This document shows positions 16,979-25,956 of a DNA stretch of 60,720 bases, one piece after another (positions within the stretch are counted from its first letter, which is position 1; each line of letters begins with the position of its first letter). The position numbers and the translations under genes were made by a program. The stretch lies in assembly GCA_020627655.1 (NCBI GenBank), contig JAHDGM010000012.1, positions 1 through 60,720 on the forward strand, given 5' to 3'. Below the pieces are notes generated by a model that saw only the letters and a list, made by a program, of their open reading frames with translations, did no database searches and was not told the origin of the DNA. This DNA comes from Hellea sp. (lineage in GTDB: Bacteria > Pseudomonadota > Alphaproteobacteria > Caulobacterales > Maricaulaceae).

Positions 16979-19417
16979 ATGGTAAAACAACTTCCTCAAC
17001 ATACGCGAGTTTGCGTCATTGGCGGCGGCGTCGTTGGCTGTTCTATTCTTTTTCACTTGGCGAAGTTTGGATGGAAAGATGTTATTCTGCTTGAACGAGA
17101 TGAATTGACTTCCGGCTCCAGCTGGCACGCAGCGGGTCAAATTCACACCATATCATCTGATCCTAATATCTCTCGGCTGCAGAGTTATACGATCAACCTC
17201 TATGAAGAGATTGAGAAGACCTCGGGGCATTCTGTGGGGCTACATAAGACGGGCGGATTTTATCTGGCTTCTAATGATGTCTGGTATGACTATTTGAAAC
17301 GGGAGCGTTCTAAAGCCCGATATATGGGGCTGGATCAGGAGTTTATATCGGTCAAAGAAGCAGCAGAGCGTCATCCACTGATTGACCCAAAGCATTATGT
17401 GGCTGCTCTCTGGGATCCGCTGGACGGCGATGTAGATCCATCTGGTGTGACATATGCTTATGCTAAATCCGCTAAACATTACGGCGCGCAGTATTTTACA
17501 CATACGCCTGTCATAGAAACAATTCAGAGGCCGGACGGAAGCTGGGATGTAGTTACAAAAAACGGAACCGTTCACGCTGACATGATTGTCAATGCAGCAG
17601 GTCTTTGGGCCAGGGAGCTGGGCCATATGTCAGGGCTCCATATTCCGGTTCAGCCGATGGAACATCATTATCTGATAACGGATACCATTCCTGAAATCGC
17701 GGCTAGGGAGCGGGAAAACCGCCTTCCAGCGGGTATTGATTATGAAGGGAATATCTATTTTCGGCAGGAACGTGATGGACTCTTGCTGGGAACTTATGAA
17801 CCTGTGGCCACACCTTGGATGGTAGGCGGTACGCCTTGGGATTTCGGCCACGAATTGCTTGAACCCAAATTAGAAAATATAGCTGACCGGCTTGAAATCG
17901 GGTTCGAACGGATTCCTGCCTTGCAGGAAGCAGGTATAAAGAACTGGATCAATGGGCCGTTTACATTTGGTCCTGACGGTAATCCCATGATCGGACCCGT
18001 GCCCGGGCTCAAGAATTACTGGGCTGCTGTGGGCGTTATGGCCGGGTTTTGTCAGGCCGGCGGCGTAGGACTGTGCATGGCGGAATGGATGATGGATGGT
18101 GAGCCATCTATCGATGTTTGGGCCATGGATATTGCACGTTTCGGGGATTGCTCATGGGGCAGCTGGGCCTCTCCAGAGTGGGGCACCATTAAATCCACGG
18201 AAAACTATGAACGCCGTTTTGTCATGACTTTTCCCAATGAAACCCTGCCAAAAGGCCGCCAACAAAAAACAACAGCTATTTATGATGATCTGGTAGCCAA
18301 GGGTGCAGTGATGGATCAAAGCTTTGGCCTGGAACATGCTTTGTGGTTTGCCAATGGTCCTGATGATGCCCATGAAGAGCCGACATTTGGTCGCTCGCGC
18401 GCCCATGAATATGTTGCCGCTGAGGTTAAAGCTGTGCGCGAAGCTGTTGGAGCCTTGGAAATTGCTAATTTTGCCAAGCATGAATTCAAAGGCCCAGGGG
18501 CGCGAAAGTTCTTACGCAAAGTTCTGGCAGGGCGCATACCAAAAATTGGCCGCATGGCGCTTACGCCAATGCTGACGCCAAAGGGCAAGCTTTACGGTGA
18601 TTTGACCATTGCCCGCTTTGCAAAGGATCATTTCATGTTGTTTGGTTCCGGCATGATGCAGGAAGCGCATCGGCGCTGGTTTGAAAAACACCTGCCAAAT
18701 GAAGGGGTTACTTATAAAAACGTCTCTGACGACTATCACGGCATAGCTTTGTCTGGACCAAACTCCAAATCGTTATTGTCGCAAATTTACCGGGGCAATG
18801 TTGATGATATAGGCTTTATGGATTGTCAGCTGACCCATGTAGCTGGTGTTCCGGCGATGTTAGCACGAATTTCCTTTTCCGGTGAACATGGTTATGAAAT
18901 TTACGTCAAACCACAGTTCCAGAAGAAACTAGCGCAGGCCATTGAAAGTGCTGGTGAAAGCTTGGGGCTTAAATGGTATGGAAGCAGAGCACTCATGTCG
19001 CTTCGGCTGGAAAAAAATTGGGGTGTTTGGGGTACTGATTTCAGACCTGATTTTACTGCCGTTGAAAGCGGTTTGGATTATTTCATTTCATGGAAGTCTG
19101 ACTTTATTGGTAAAGAGGCAGCTTTGTCAGAAAAACAATCTGGCCCAAAACAAAAACTGGTTTCCTTACTCATTGACGCTGTCGATCAGGATGTTGTTGG
19201 CGACGAAGCTATTATCAAAGATGGCGCAGCTGTTGGTTACGTTTCTTCAGGCGGTTACGCGCATTATGTCAAAGAAAGTATGGCGCAAGGCTACGTTCCC
19301 ACAGAGCTTGCTAGAGATGGCATGCAGGTTGATGTTGAAATAAACGGAGAAATGAGACCCGCACGTATTATTATGCAACCATTATATGATGCGAATGGTG
19401 GTCGGATGCGCTGTTAA
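16979..19417 (+). CDS. dimethylglycine dehydrogenase-like FAD oxidoreductase
   Basis: An 812-residue two-part enzyme. The N-terminal DAO-type FAD domain has G-G-G-V-V-G at residues 15-20 and S-S-W-H-A-A-G, where H50 is the position of covalent flavin attachment in dimethylglycine/sarcosine dehydrogenases. The C-terminal half, from about 420, is a GcvT-like folate domain, so the demethylation probably yields 5,10-methylene-THF. The ATG at 16979 gives the family-typical M-V-K-Q-L-P beginning; an upstream GTG at 16967 would overlap mttB-like. Sequence cannot fully separate dimethylglycine from sarcosine or another N-methyl amine, but SoxBDAG nearby makes dimethylglycine the natural substrate. 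Confidence 0.88.
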   Translation: MVKQLPQHTRVCVIGGGVVGCSILFHLAKFGWKDVILLERDELTSGSSWHAAGQIHTISSDPNISRLQSYTINLYEEIEKTSGHSVGLHKTGGFYLASNDVWYDYLKRERSKARYMGLDQEFISVKEAAERHPLIDPKHYVAALWDPLDGDVDPSGVTYAYAKSAKHYGAQYFTHTPVIETIQRPDGSWDVVTKNGTVHADMIVNAAGLWARELGHMSGLHIPVQPMEHHYLITDTIPEIAARERENRLPAGIDYEGNIYFRQERDGLLLGTYEPVATPWMVGGTPWDFGHELLEPKLENIADRLEIGFERIPALQEAGIKNWINGPFTFGPDGNPMIGPVPGLKNYWAAVGVMAGFCQAGGVGLCMAEWMMDGEPSIDVWAMDIARFGDCSWGSWASPEWGTIKSTENYERRFVMTFPNETLPKGRQQKTTAIYDDLVAKGAVMDQSFGLEHALWFANGPDDAHEEPTFGRSRAHEYVAAEVKAVREAVGALEIANFAKHEFKGPGARKFLRKVLAGRIPKIGRMALTPMLTPKGKLYGDLTIARFAKDHFMLFGSGMMQEAHRRWFEKHLPNEGVTYKNVSDDYHGIALSGPNSKSLLSQIYRGNVDDIGFMDCQLTHVAGVPAMLARISFSGEHGYEIYVKPQFQKKLAQAIESAGESLGLKWYGSRALMSLRLEKNWGVWGTDFRPDFTAVESGLDYFISWKSDFIGKEAALSEKQSGPKQKLVSLLIDAVDQDVVGDEAIIKDGAAVGYVSSGGYAHYVKESMAQGYVPTELARDGMQVDVEINGEMRPARIIMQPLYDANGGRMRC

Positions 19418-19471
19418 AATAAGATATAAAAAAAGCTTTATATTTAAGTTAAGTGGGGTTAGTAGCCTGCT

Positions 19472-20481
19472 ATGCGTATATCACTTGAAAAATTATTAGA
19501 ACAAAAACAACTCCTTTTGGCCGACGGGGCGACAGGTACCAACTTTATGGAAATGGGACTTGAGCCGGGTTTTCCGCCTGATCTTTGGAATGTGTCTAAT
19601 CCTGAAAAGCCAACCGCTCTGCATCAAATGTTTGTGGATGCGGGGTCTGATATTATCCTCACCAATACATTTGGTGCGAATGCGCCTCGGTTAAAACTGC
19701 ATGATGCCGCCGATGAGACTTATGAGATCAACAAAGCCGGAGCAGAAGTTGCCGGTAAGGTAGCAGAAAGCGTTGATCGCCCTGTCGTGATCGCAGGCTC
19801 TGTTGGGCCGACTGGGGAGCTATTTGAACCTATGGGCGCTTTGACGCCAGACAGCTGCAAAGCATTTTCAAAGAACAAATGCGCGGCCTTAAAGATGGTG
19901 GTGCCGATGTTATCTGGATTGAGACTATGTCAGCGCGTGAGGAAATTGAAGCGGCAGCTAACGCAGCGATTGAACTGGATATGCCATATGTTTTTACGGC
20001 CAGTTTTGATACAGCCGGAATGACGATGATGGGTATCGCGCCTAATGGGCTGGATGATATTGCTTCTAACCTTGCGAAGCCGCCAGTCGCTTATGGCGCC
20101 AATTGCGGCGTCGGGGCATCTGATCTTATGTCCTCAATGCTGGATATGACCAAACAAAACCCTGACGTAGTCATTGTCGGCAAAGCAAATTGCGGGATCC
20201 CTATCGTGAAGGGAAAAGAAACTGTTTATACAGGCACGCCTCAACTTATGGGTGATTATGTGAAACTGGCCGGTGATGCAGGCGTTCGTATTATCGGTGG
20301 TTGTTGCGGGACTAAACCCGAACACATAGCAGCCATGCGTAAATCAATGGATGCTTATAACGCTGGGACCCGTCCAAGCCTTGATGAAATTATCGAAAAG
20401 ATCGGCCCACTTGTTGCTCCGCGTGCAACAGAAGCTACACGCGCTGCTGCTAAAGCACGACGCGGGCGCAGACGGCGTTAA
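19472..20481 (+). pseudogene. bmt: betaine-homocysteine S-methyltransferase, interrupted by a one-base frameshift
   Basis: The enzyme transfers a methyl group from glycine betaine to homocysteine, giving dimethylglycine and methionine. Reading runs from 19472 in one frame and continues in another from about 19867; adding one T to the TTTT run at 19865-19868 restores F-F-K-E-Q-M and one 336-residue protein. Zinc-binding cysteines are intact in the second part: N-C-G-V-G near 217 and G-G-C-C-G-T near 284. The Arg-rich tail resembles rhizobial Bmt. Without repair the product stops at 20023 and loses all zinc ligands. A homopolymer sequencing error is as likely as a real mutation. The stop overlaps folD's by 4 bases. 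Confidence 0.85.
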
Positions 20482-21377
20482 AAGCTCAGATTATCCGGCA
20501 TATCCCATCCGCGCCGCATACACGCGGCAAGGACAGTATTTCTGAGCAGGCAGGCGATTGTCATGGGGCCAACGCCTCCGGGTACGGGGGTGATAGATCC
20601 AGCGGTTTCCAGGGACGGTTTATAATCAACATCACCGACCAGATAAGTCTTTCCGGGCTTATCCGGATGCGGGACGCGATTAATCCCGACATCAATAACG
20701 CAGGCACCCGGCTTGAGCCAATCGGCTTTGACCATTTGCGGACGGCCAACAGCTGCAACCAATATATCAGCACTACGGCAAACTTCTTCGAGGTTCTGAG
20801 TGCGGGAATGGGCGATCGTCACTGTGCAGTTTTGCTCCAGAAATAACATGGCGGCGGGCTTACCGACCAGAATTGACCGGCCAAGGATGACGCAGTTTTT
20901 TCCGGTTAAATCGCCTAAAGCGTCTTTGGCAAGCATGACGGAACCTGTTGGCGTGCAGGGCCGCAATCCATTTTTACCCAATGATAGCCTACCAGCTGAT
21001 GCTTCTGTCAGCCCATCAACATCTTTATCGGGTGTAATCTCTTCGATCACTCGGTTCTCATTTAGATGTTTAGGGAGAGGAAGCTGCACTAATATTCCGT
21101 CAACTTCAGAGTCTGCATTTAAGTCACGAACGATTGCAATAAGATCGTCTTCACTGGTATCAGCGGGCAGTTTATGCTCGACCGAGCGCATACCTGTTGC
21201 AATTGTAAACTTGATTTTGTTTTTGACATAGACATGACTGGCTGGGTCATCACCTACAATGACAACGGCAAGGGTAGGCTGTCCCGGCAAGTTTGCGACA
21301 GCATCGCCAATACGATCCCGCAGGCCAGCTGCATAGGCTTTTCCATCGATTTTCATTGCGCTCATTGATATCCCCAT
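20478..21377 (-). CDS. folD: methylenetetrahydrofolate dehydrogenase / methenyl-THF cyclohydrolase
   Basis: Bifunctional FolD, 299 residues, oxidises 5,10-methylene-THF to 10-formyl-THF. The substrate and catalytic segment [10 protein letters not shown] near residue 48-57 contains the active-site Lys. [15 protein letters not shown] and the NADP-binding G-R-S-I-L-V-G-K-P follow in the expected order. ATG codons at 21377, 21365 and 21356 are all possible starts. Its position, convergent with bmt in a block of folate-coupled demethylases, suggests it serves the methylene-THF made by the dimethylglycine and sarcosine enzymes as well as general C1 supply. Confidence 0.95.
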   Translation of the reverse strand: MGISMSAMKIDGKAYAAGLRDRIGDAVANLPGQPTLAVVIVGDDPASHVYVKNKIKFTIATGMRSVEHKLPADTSEDDLIAIVRDLNADSEVDGILVQLPLPKHLNENRVIEEITPDKDVDGLTEASAGRLSLGKNGLRPCTPTGSVMLAKDALGDLTGKNCVILGRSILVGKPAAMLFLEQNCTVTIAHSRTQNLEEVCRSADILVAAVGRPQMVKADWLKPGACVIDVGINRVPHPDKPGKTYLVGDVDYKPSLETAGSITPVPGGVGPMTIACLLRNTVLAACMRRGWDMPDNLSF

Positions 21378-21516
21378 TATTGAATTGTTTTCCGTAATAC
21401 GGGCTAACTAAATATTGTCACCATAAATGTGGTGTTTCGCACGGCCATGAGTATTTTTAATAGTGATCTTAAAAGCTTTTGAGGTCAAAATATGAAAACA
21501 GACTTTAGAGTGTTTT

Positions 21517-21861
21517 ATGCAGGTTAATACAATTAGTTACGATGATTTTCTCAAAGTGGATATAAGGTCAGGCACTGTTATTAAAGCTGAACCCTTTCCC
21601 GAGGCCCGTAAGCCGGCCATTAAATTATGGATCGATTTCGGGGACGGTATTGGTACCCGTAAATCTTCTGCGCAGATCGCCCATCATTATACATCAGAAG
21701 CCTTGATAGGGCAGCAGGTTATGGCTGTTGTCAATTTTCCGCGTAAACAAATCGGTCCGTTCATGTCGGAATGCCTCGTTCTAGGTTTTGAAGATGAAGA
21801 CGGGCACATTGTTTTGGCCCGGCCTCAAACGCATGTGCCAAATGGAAAGCGTATGCTCTAA
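21517..21861 (+). CDS. csaA: CsaA-type tRNA-binding domain protein
   Basis: A 114-residue stand-alone EMAP-II/tRNA-binding OB-fold protein. D-I-R-S-G-T-V near residue 16, the central K-S-S-A-Q-I and [10 protein letters not shown], and the C-terminal P-N-G-K-R match CsaA. In Bacillus CsaA shows chaperone and export-related activity and binds tRNA; the bacterial role is not settled. It stands alone between divergent folD and a tRNA-Cys gene on the opposite strand. The 139-base folD-csaA gap contains only a short inverted repeat (CACCA / TGGTG near 21420-21435). Confidence 0.9.
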   Translation: MQVNTISYDDFLKVDIRSGTVIKAEPFPEARKPAIKLWIDFGDGIGTRKSSAQIAHHYTSEALIGQQVMAVVNFPRKQIGPFMSECLVLGFEDEDGHIVLARPQTHVPNGKRML

Positions 21862-21912
21862 TCTGGTCTAGTTCCACAGTGTAAGCGGCTGATCGTGATT
21901 TATGGATTATTT

Positions 21913-21986
21913 TGGAGGCACCACCCGGAATCGAACCGGGGTACACGGATTTGCAATCCGCTGCGTCACCACTCCGCCATGGTGCC
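21913..21986 (-). tRNA. tRNA-Cys (anticodon GCA)
   Basis: A 74-nt cloverleaf on the minus strand. The 7-bp acceptor stem GGCACCA pairs with TGGTGCC, the anticodon stem-loop is GGATT-GCA-AATCC, and the T-arm GGTTCGATTCC is present. The U discriminator and CCA are encoded. Confidence 0.95.
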
Positions 21987-22159
21987 ATCCGAGGGCCGCA
22001 TATATCCAACAGTTGAAGCTGGCGCAATGATAAAACGCCTTAAAAGACAAAAACGTATGCGGCTTATTCGCATTCCCCCATTGCAAGCGTGATGTGCCCC
22101 GGTCTATATCCACTTTGAAAACGGCCAAAAGGCCGACTCATTTCATGAGCGAGTAACTT

Positions 22160-22813
22160 ATGTTCGATTATGCAGCTGCCCGTGACCATATGGTCGAAAG
22201 TCAAATCCGTACAGCAGATGTGACAGATTATTCTGTTTTAAAAGCATTTCGCAGTATTCCCCGCGAAGTGTTCATTCCGAAAACATCAAAAGCACTATCT
22301 TATGCAGACGCCAATGTTTCTCTGGATGAAGGCCGCGTTATGATACGTCCAAGAGATATATCAAAAATGATTCAGGCGGCAGATATCCAGCCTACAGATA
22401 TTATTTTGGATTTAGCCTGCGGCCGTGGATATTCTACGGCGCTTCTTTCGACGCTTGGTGAGACCGTAGTGGCCTTAGAGGATAGTGAGGAAGCGGTTGA
22501 GAAGGCGACTGCGAACCTGCAGGAAGTCGGAGCTGATAACGCCGTCGTCGTTAAGGGTGATTTGAAATCCGGCGCTAAAGAGCACGGGCCGTTTGATGTG
22601 ATTTTTGTGAACGGAGCCGTTGAGCAAGTGCCGACAACATGGCTCGATCAATTGGCCAATGAAGGTCGTTTAGTTGTTGTAATGAACGAAGGCCGTGTCG
22701 GTCGCGCCACTGTTTTTACACGAACCGGCGATAGAATAGGGGATCGCATAATTTTTGATGCAAATGTGCCAATTTTACCCGGCATGACGAAACCCGCCGA
22801 GTTCGCATTTTAA
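22160..22813 (+). CDS. protein-L-isoaspartate O-methyltransferase-like
   Basis: A 217-residue SAM-dependent methyltransferase of the PCMT family, beginning M-F-D-Y-A-A-A-R-D-H-M-V-E-S-Q-I-R, as is usual in alphaproteobacterial members. SAM motif I is L-D-L-A-C-G-R-G-Y-S near residues 78-87. It ends 7 bases before tolC, a widely conserved alphaproteobacterial pair, so a cell-envelope-related job is possible beyond repair of isoaspartate. Two small back-to-back hairpins (22122-22135 and 22137-22149) stand just upstream of its ribosome-binding site; neither has a U-run, so I do not call a terminator. Confidence 0.85.
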   Translation: MFDYAAARDHMVESQIRTADVTDYSVLKAFRSIPREVFIPKTSKALSYADANVSLDEGRVMIRPRDISKMIQAADIQPTDIILDLACGRGYSTALLSTLGETVVALEDSEEAVEKATANLQEVGADNAVVVKGDLKSGAKEHGPFDVIFVNGAVEQVPTTWLDQLANEGRLVVVMNEGRVGRATVFTRTGDRIGDRIIFDANVPILPGMTKPAEFAF

Positions 22814-22820
22814 TTTATGG

Positions 22821-24251
22821 ATGACCAAATCTGGACGAAAATATAACCTAAAATTGGTTTTCTGCTCTGTTGCGGCATTTTCATTTTCAATTGTCGGCGC
22901 AGTGTCATCTAATGCTGAAACATTAGAAGAGGCCTTAATATCGGCCTATCAAAGCAATCCCAAATTACAGGCCGAACGTGCGCGACTGCGGGAAATTGAC
23001 GAAACCTATGTCCAAACGAGAGCCCAAGAACGACTGACAGCTAATCTGAGTGGAAACATAAACCTAAACGCTACCCGGACCCCGTCTTTGTCCATTCCAG
23101 TGCCAGGTTTTGATAGCTTCATCACCAGCGGTACAGATGTTTCGACCCCGGCTGGGGGCCAGTTGCAAATAATTCAACCTATATATCAAGGTGGCCGCGT
23201 AAGAGCCTTGAAAGCTCAAGCGAAAGCAGGAATTTTAGCCTCCCGTGAAAGGCTTAGAGGCATCGAAACAGACGTTTTCGTCAATGTTGCCAATGCCTAT
23301 GTCGATGTTTTAAGAGATGAAGAGGCTTCGCGAATTCGCCGTGCAAATTTGCGGCTTTTGATGCGCCAAAAAGAAGCTGCTGACAGTCGATTTGAACTTG
23401 GAGCCGGGACACGTACAGATGTCGCGCAAGCAGAAGCGCGACTGGCAGGCGCAAAAGTCGGGCTAGCACAAGCGGATGCACAGCTTCAAATATCTCGCGC
23501 TAACTATCGGCAATGGACAGGACATATCCCTGCTAACCTTCAAGCTCTGCCAGTGTTTACGCTGCCAACCACTGAAGCCGAAGCGGCGAGTCTTGCACGT
23601 GCTAACAATCCGCAAATATTGGCATCTGTTTTCCAGCAGGAAGCCGGCGATGCGGCCATAGATGCGGCTAAAGCGGCAAAAAAACCTGTCATATCCTTAA
23701 ATGCTACAGCTGGTGGACAACGATGGAACTCAGGTTTTCCCAGCAGTTCAGAGCAGGCCACTATCGGTGCACAAGTCACTGTTCCTCTAACTACGGGCGG
23801 TCTTAATCGCTCGAAAATCAGAGCTGCAGAAAATGCGCGTACGCGGTTGATGTTTGAAACACGCGATGCGGAACGGCAAATGGATGCATCTATTATGCAA
23901 AGCTGGGCCGCCCTACAAGCCGCTGAAGAGGCTTTATCGGCCAGTCGGGTGCAAGTCAGCGCTGCTGAGCTTGCTTTGGAGGGCGTAGAGTTAGAACGCG
24001 AAGTAGGTACGCGAACCGCTCTGGACGTTTTAAATGCCGAACAAGAAGTCTTAGAGGCCAGATTAGGCGTCATTAACAGCCGCAGCGAAGTCGCTAAAGC
24101 CGGTTATAGCTTGCTGGCGTTAACCGGTGCTTTTGACGCGCTGGCACTTTCACTACCCACAGATATTTATCACCCAGAACAGAACTTTAATGACGTCACA
24201 AATGATAATCTGGGGATTGTGGATAATATATTCCCCGAGAAATGGCGCTGA
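22821..24251 (+). CDS. tolC: TolC family outer membrane efflux protein
   Basis: A 476-residue outer-membrane channel of type I secretion and multidrug efflux systems. A signal peptide spans about residues 1-32 (basic start, hydrophobic stretch, cleavage near S-N-A-E-T). The first mature helix L-E-E-A-L-I-S-A-Y and two long coiled-coil OEP repeats follow, the second beginning near residue 250. The short motif G-T-R-T-D-V in repeat one is mirrored by G-T-R-T-A-L-D-V in repeat two, as expected for the internal duplication. No ABC transporter or membrane-fusion gene is nearby, so it probably serves several inner-membrane partners. Confidence 0.92.
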   Translation: MTKSGRKYNLKLVFCSVAAFSFSIVGAVSSNAETLEEALISAYQSNPKLQAERARLREIDETYVQTRAQERLTANLSGNINLNATRTPSLSIPVPGFDSFITSGTDVSTPAGGQLQIIQPIYQGGRVRALKAQAKAGILASRERLRGIETDVFVNVANAYVDVLRDEEASRIRRANLRLLMRQKEAADSRFELGAGTRTDVAQAEARLAGAKVGLAQADAQLQISRANYRQWTGHIPANLQALPVFTLPTTEAEAASLARANNPQILASVFQQEAGDAAIDAAKAAKKPVISLNATAGGQRWNSGFPSSSEQATIGAQVTVPLTTGGLNRSKIRAAENARTRLMFETRDAERQMDASIMQSWAALQAAEEALSASRVQVSAAELALEGVELEREVGTRTALDVLNAEQEVLEARLGVINSRSEVAKAGYSLLALTGAFDALALSLPTDIYHPEQNFNDVTNDNLGIVDNIFPEKWR

Positions 24252-24372
24252 TTACTGATTCTCTTCACAATAGAATTCATGCACTGCTGGACAATTATTG
24301 CGGCTTGCCGTAACTTATTGATTCAGGGTAGGGAAAACAGGCGGCTGTTAAGGCGCGATCAAGGAATTCTAT

Positions 24373-25848
24373 ATGTCAGACCAGACATCAGACACGACCG
24401 ATGGCATAATAGCTGAGGCGGCTGAGCCTAGTATGGAAGACATTCTAGCTTCCATACGCAAGATCATTTCTGAAGACGATTCTTCCGACAACAAACATAT
24501 GGATGCTGCTGTCCTTGATCTTGAATCTCCAACAATAGAGGCAAAGGATTCTGTCTTGGACGATATCCTTGATTTAGATAACACCGCCTCAAATGATTCA
24601 GTATTAGAGCTATCTAGCAACGACACTCTTGAACTGACAGATGATTTGGTCATTCCAGAAGTAGACGATTTCAACCCTGTTTCTTCTGTTGTGAATGATT
24701 TACAGCAAAAACTTACAGATCGCGATGTTGCCAACTTCTCAGAAGATTCTCAATCCGCTTTGGATGATATTGACCTTGTTTTATCAAGTGAAAATATTAT
24801 CGATACTTTGGACAATCATAGAGACGAAACCGATATAGTCGAACTAACCAGTGGTCTACTTGAAACTGTTGAAGCGGATAATGAGCCCTTACTAAAGAAT
24901 GCATCTGTGCAAGGGACAGCCACAGCCATTGATGACGATATGGATTTGATCTCTGAAATTCAAGATCTCATTATTGAAGATACAGAAGATGAAGTTCTTG
25001 ATGCTGATGACGACAATCTTTCCATTTCATCAGATGAATCGGATCTTGATCTCGTAAAATCCCTGATGGCAGACTTGACTGACAGTTCTTTTCTTGATGA
25101 CGATGATGGTGACGCTGAAGAAGATATAATTGACACATCTTTGGCGGTTGAAGACATTCAAGACCGAAAAATAGATACGCAAACAGCAAAAACTGCATCA
25201 CAGGACGAGGCATTGCTGGCGGAGCAGGATGACATTTTAAACGACATTCTGGATATGGCCCTTGAAAGCCAAGAAGAACAAAATCTATCTGAAAGCGATT
25301 TAGAACTCACTGTTGATGAGGTTGCGGAAGCTGAAATTGCAGAGGACAATCTTTTACTACAAATCGCAAAAGCTGCTGAGGCCGAAGCTGATATTGATAG
25401 CAATAGTGTGGCTGAACTAACTGAACCGGAAATGGCTGAAACCGAGGCTTTGGACGAAGTGCTTGATTTGATTATGGATGAACATAATGATGAAGCCGAA
25501 GTCGAATCTGATATGGTGGCGTCGCTTGACATTCTTGTTGAAGATAGTGACGAAACTGAACAAATAAATGAATTAATTGAACCTGAGGAGAACCCTGAAA
25601 TGGCTAAAACTGCGCGTAACGATACTATTCTGGATGAAGTAACCGAAACGGCAGCTGCAGGAGCATTTGCGTCACTTAATCAGGTTGTAGAAGAAAAAGC
25701 GATTTATACTGAGTCTGGTCCGCGCGTTGGTGAGTTGGTTCAAGATGCCCTCCGTCCCATGCTAAAGGAATGGCTCGATGAAAACCTCAAGGGTATTGTA
25801 GAGCGCGCTGTTGCTAAAGAAGTCAAGCGCATCTCATCGGGCAAATAG
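24373..25848 (+). CDS. popZ: PopZ-like pole-organizing protein (DUF2497), long acidic linker
   Basis: A 491-residue, extremely acidic protein. Residues of about 20-37 form the conserved N-terminal helix M-E-D-I-L-A-S-I-R-K-I-I-S-E, the client-binding region of Caulobacter PopZ. The last 45 residues (D-A-L-R-P-M-L-K-E-W-L-D-E-N-L) match the C-terminal oligomerisation helices. Between them are roughly 400 residues dominated by Asp, Glu and Ser, predicted to be disordered. PopZ forms polar condensates that anchor the chromosome origin and recruit signalling proteins. Caulobacter PopZ has only about 177 residues, so the linker here is several times longer. It lies upstream of valS, the usual alphaproteobacterial neighbour. 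Confidence 0.88.
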   Translation: MSDQTSDTTDGIIAEAAEPSMEDILASIRKIISEDDSSDNKHMDAAVLDLESPTIEAKDSVLDDILDLDNTASNDSVLELSSNDTLELTDDLVIPEVDDFNPVSSVVNDLQQKLTDRDVANFSEDSQSALDDIDLVLSSENIIDTLDNHRDETDIVELTSGLLETVEADNEPLLKNASVQGTATAIDDDMDLISEIQDLIIEDTEDEVLDADDDNLSISSDESDLDLVKSLMADLTDSSFLDDDDGDAEEDIIDTSLAVEDIQDRKIDTQTAKTASQDEALLAEQDDILNDILDMALESQEEQNLSESDLELTVDEVAEAEIAEDNLLLQIAKAAEAEADIDSNSVAELTEPEMAETEALDEVLDLIMDEHNDEAEVESDMVASLDILVEDSDETEQINELIEPEENPEMAKTARNDTILDEVTETAAAGAFASLNQVVEEKAIYTESGPRVGELVQDALRPMLKEWLDENLKGIVERAVAKEVKRISSGK

Positions 25849-25877
25849 GTTTCTAACACCGCCTTGTATTAGCTATC

Positions 25878-25935
25878 GGGGCGGTCTAAAGACAGGTTGA
25901 TTTTACCCCGCCCTCAAGAGGGGGCGGGATTTTTA
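25878..25935 (+). terminator. GC-rich hairpin plus U-run between popZ and valS, possible attenuator
   Basis: CCCGCCC (25907-25913) pairs with GGGCGGG (25922-25928), followed by ATTTTTATT: a good intrinsic terminator for popZ. An upstream GGGCGG at 25879-25884 could pair with the same CCGCCC and so block the hairpin. The hairpin ends only 28 bases before the valS start, so it could act as an attenuator of valS read-through. The termination function is likely; the switch is speculative. Confidence 0.7.
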
Positions 25936-25956
25936 TTGAACCTAGGAAGACTATCC

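Noticed and set aside
19860-19880. Programmed ribosomal frameshifting in bmt
   Set aside because: The required -1 shift has no X-XXY-YYZ slippery heptamer in frame, and no pseudoknot is evident; a one-base loss in the T run is simpler.
22122-22149. Two tandem small hairpins before pcm as a terminator
   Set aside because: Stems of five pairs with no U-run, directly in front of a start codon on the same strand.
23540-24073. Long open frames antisense to tolC, popZ (24369-24734, 25158-25532) and valS (28233-28775)
   Set aside because: They lie wholly inside well-supported genes, lack ribosome-binding sites and give compositionally biased, unrecognisable proteins, as expected of shadow frames.
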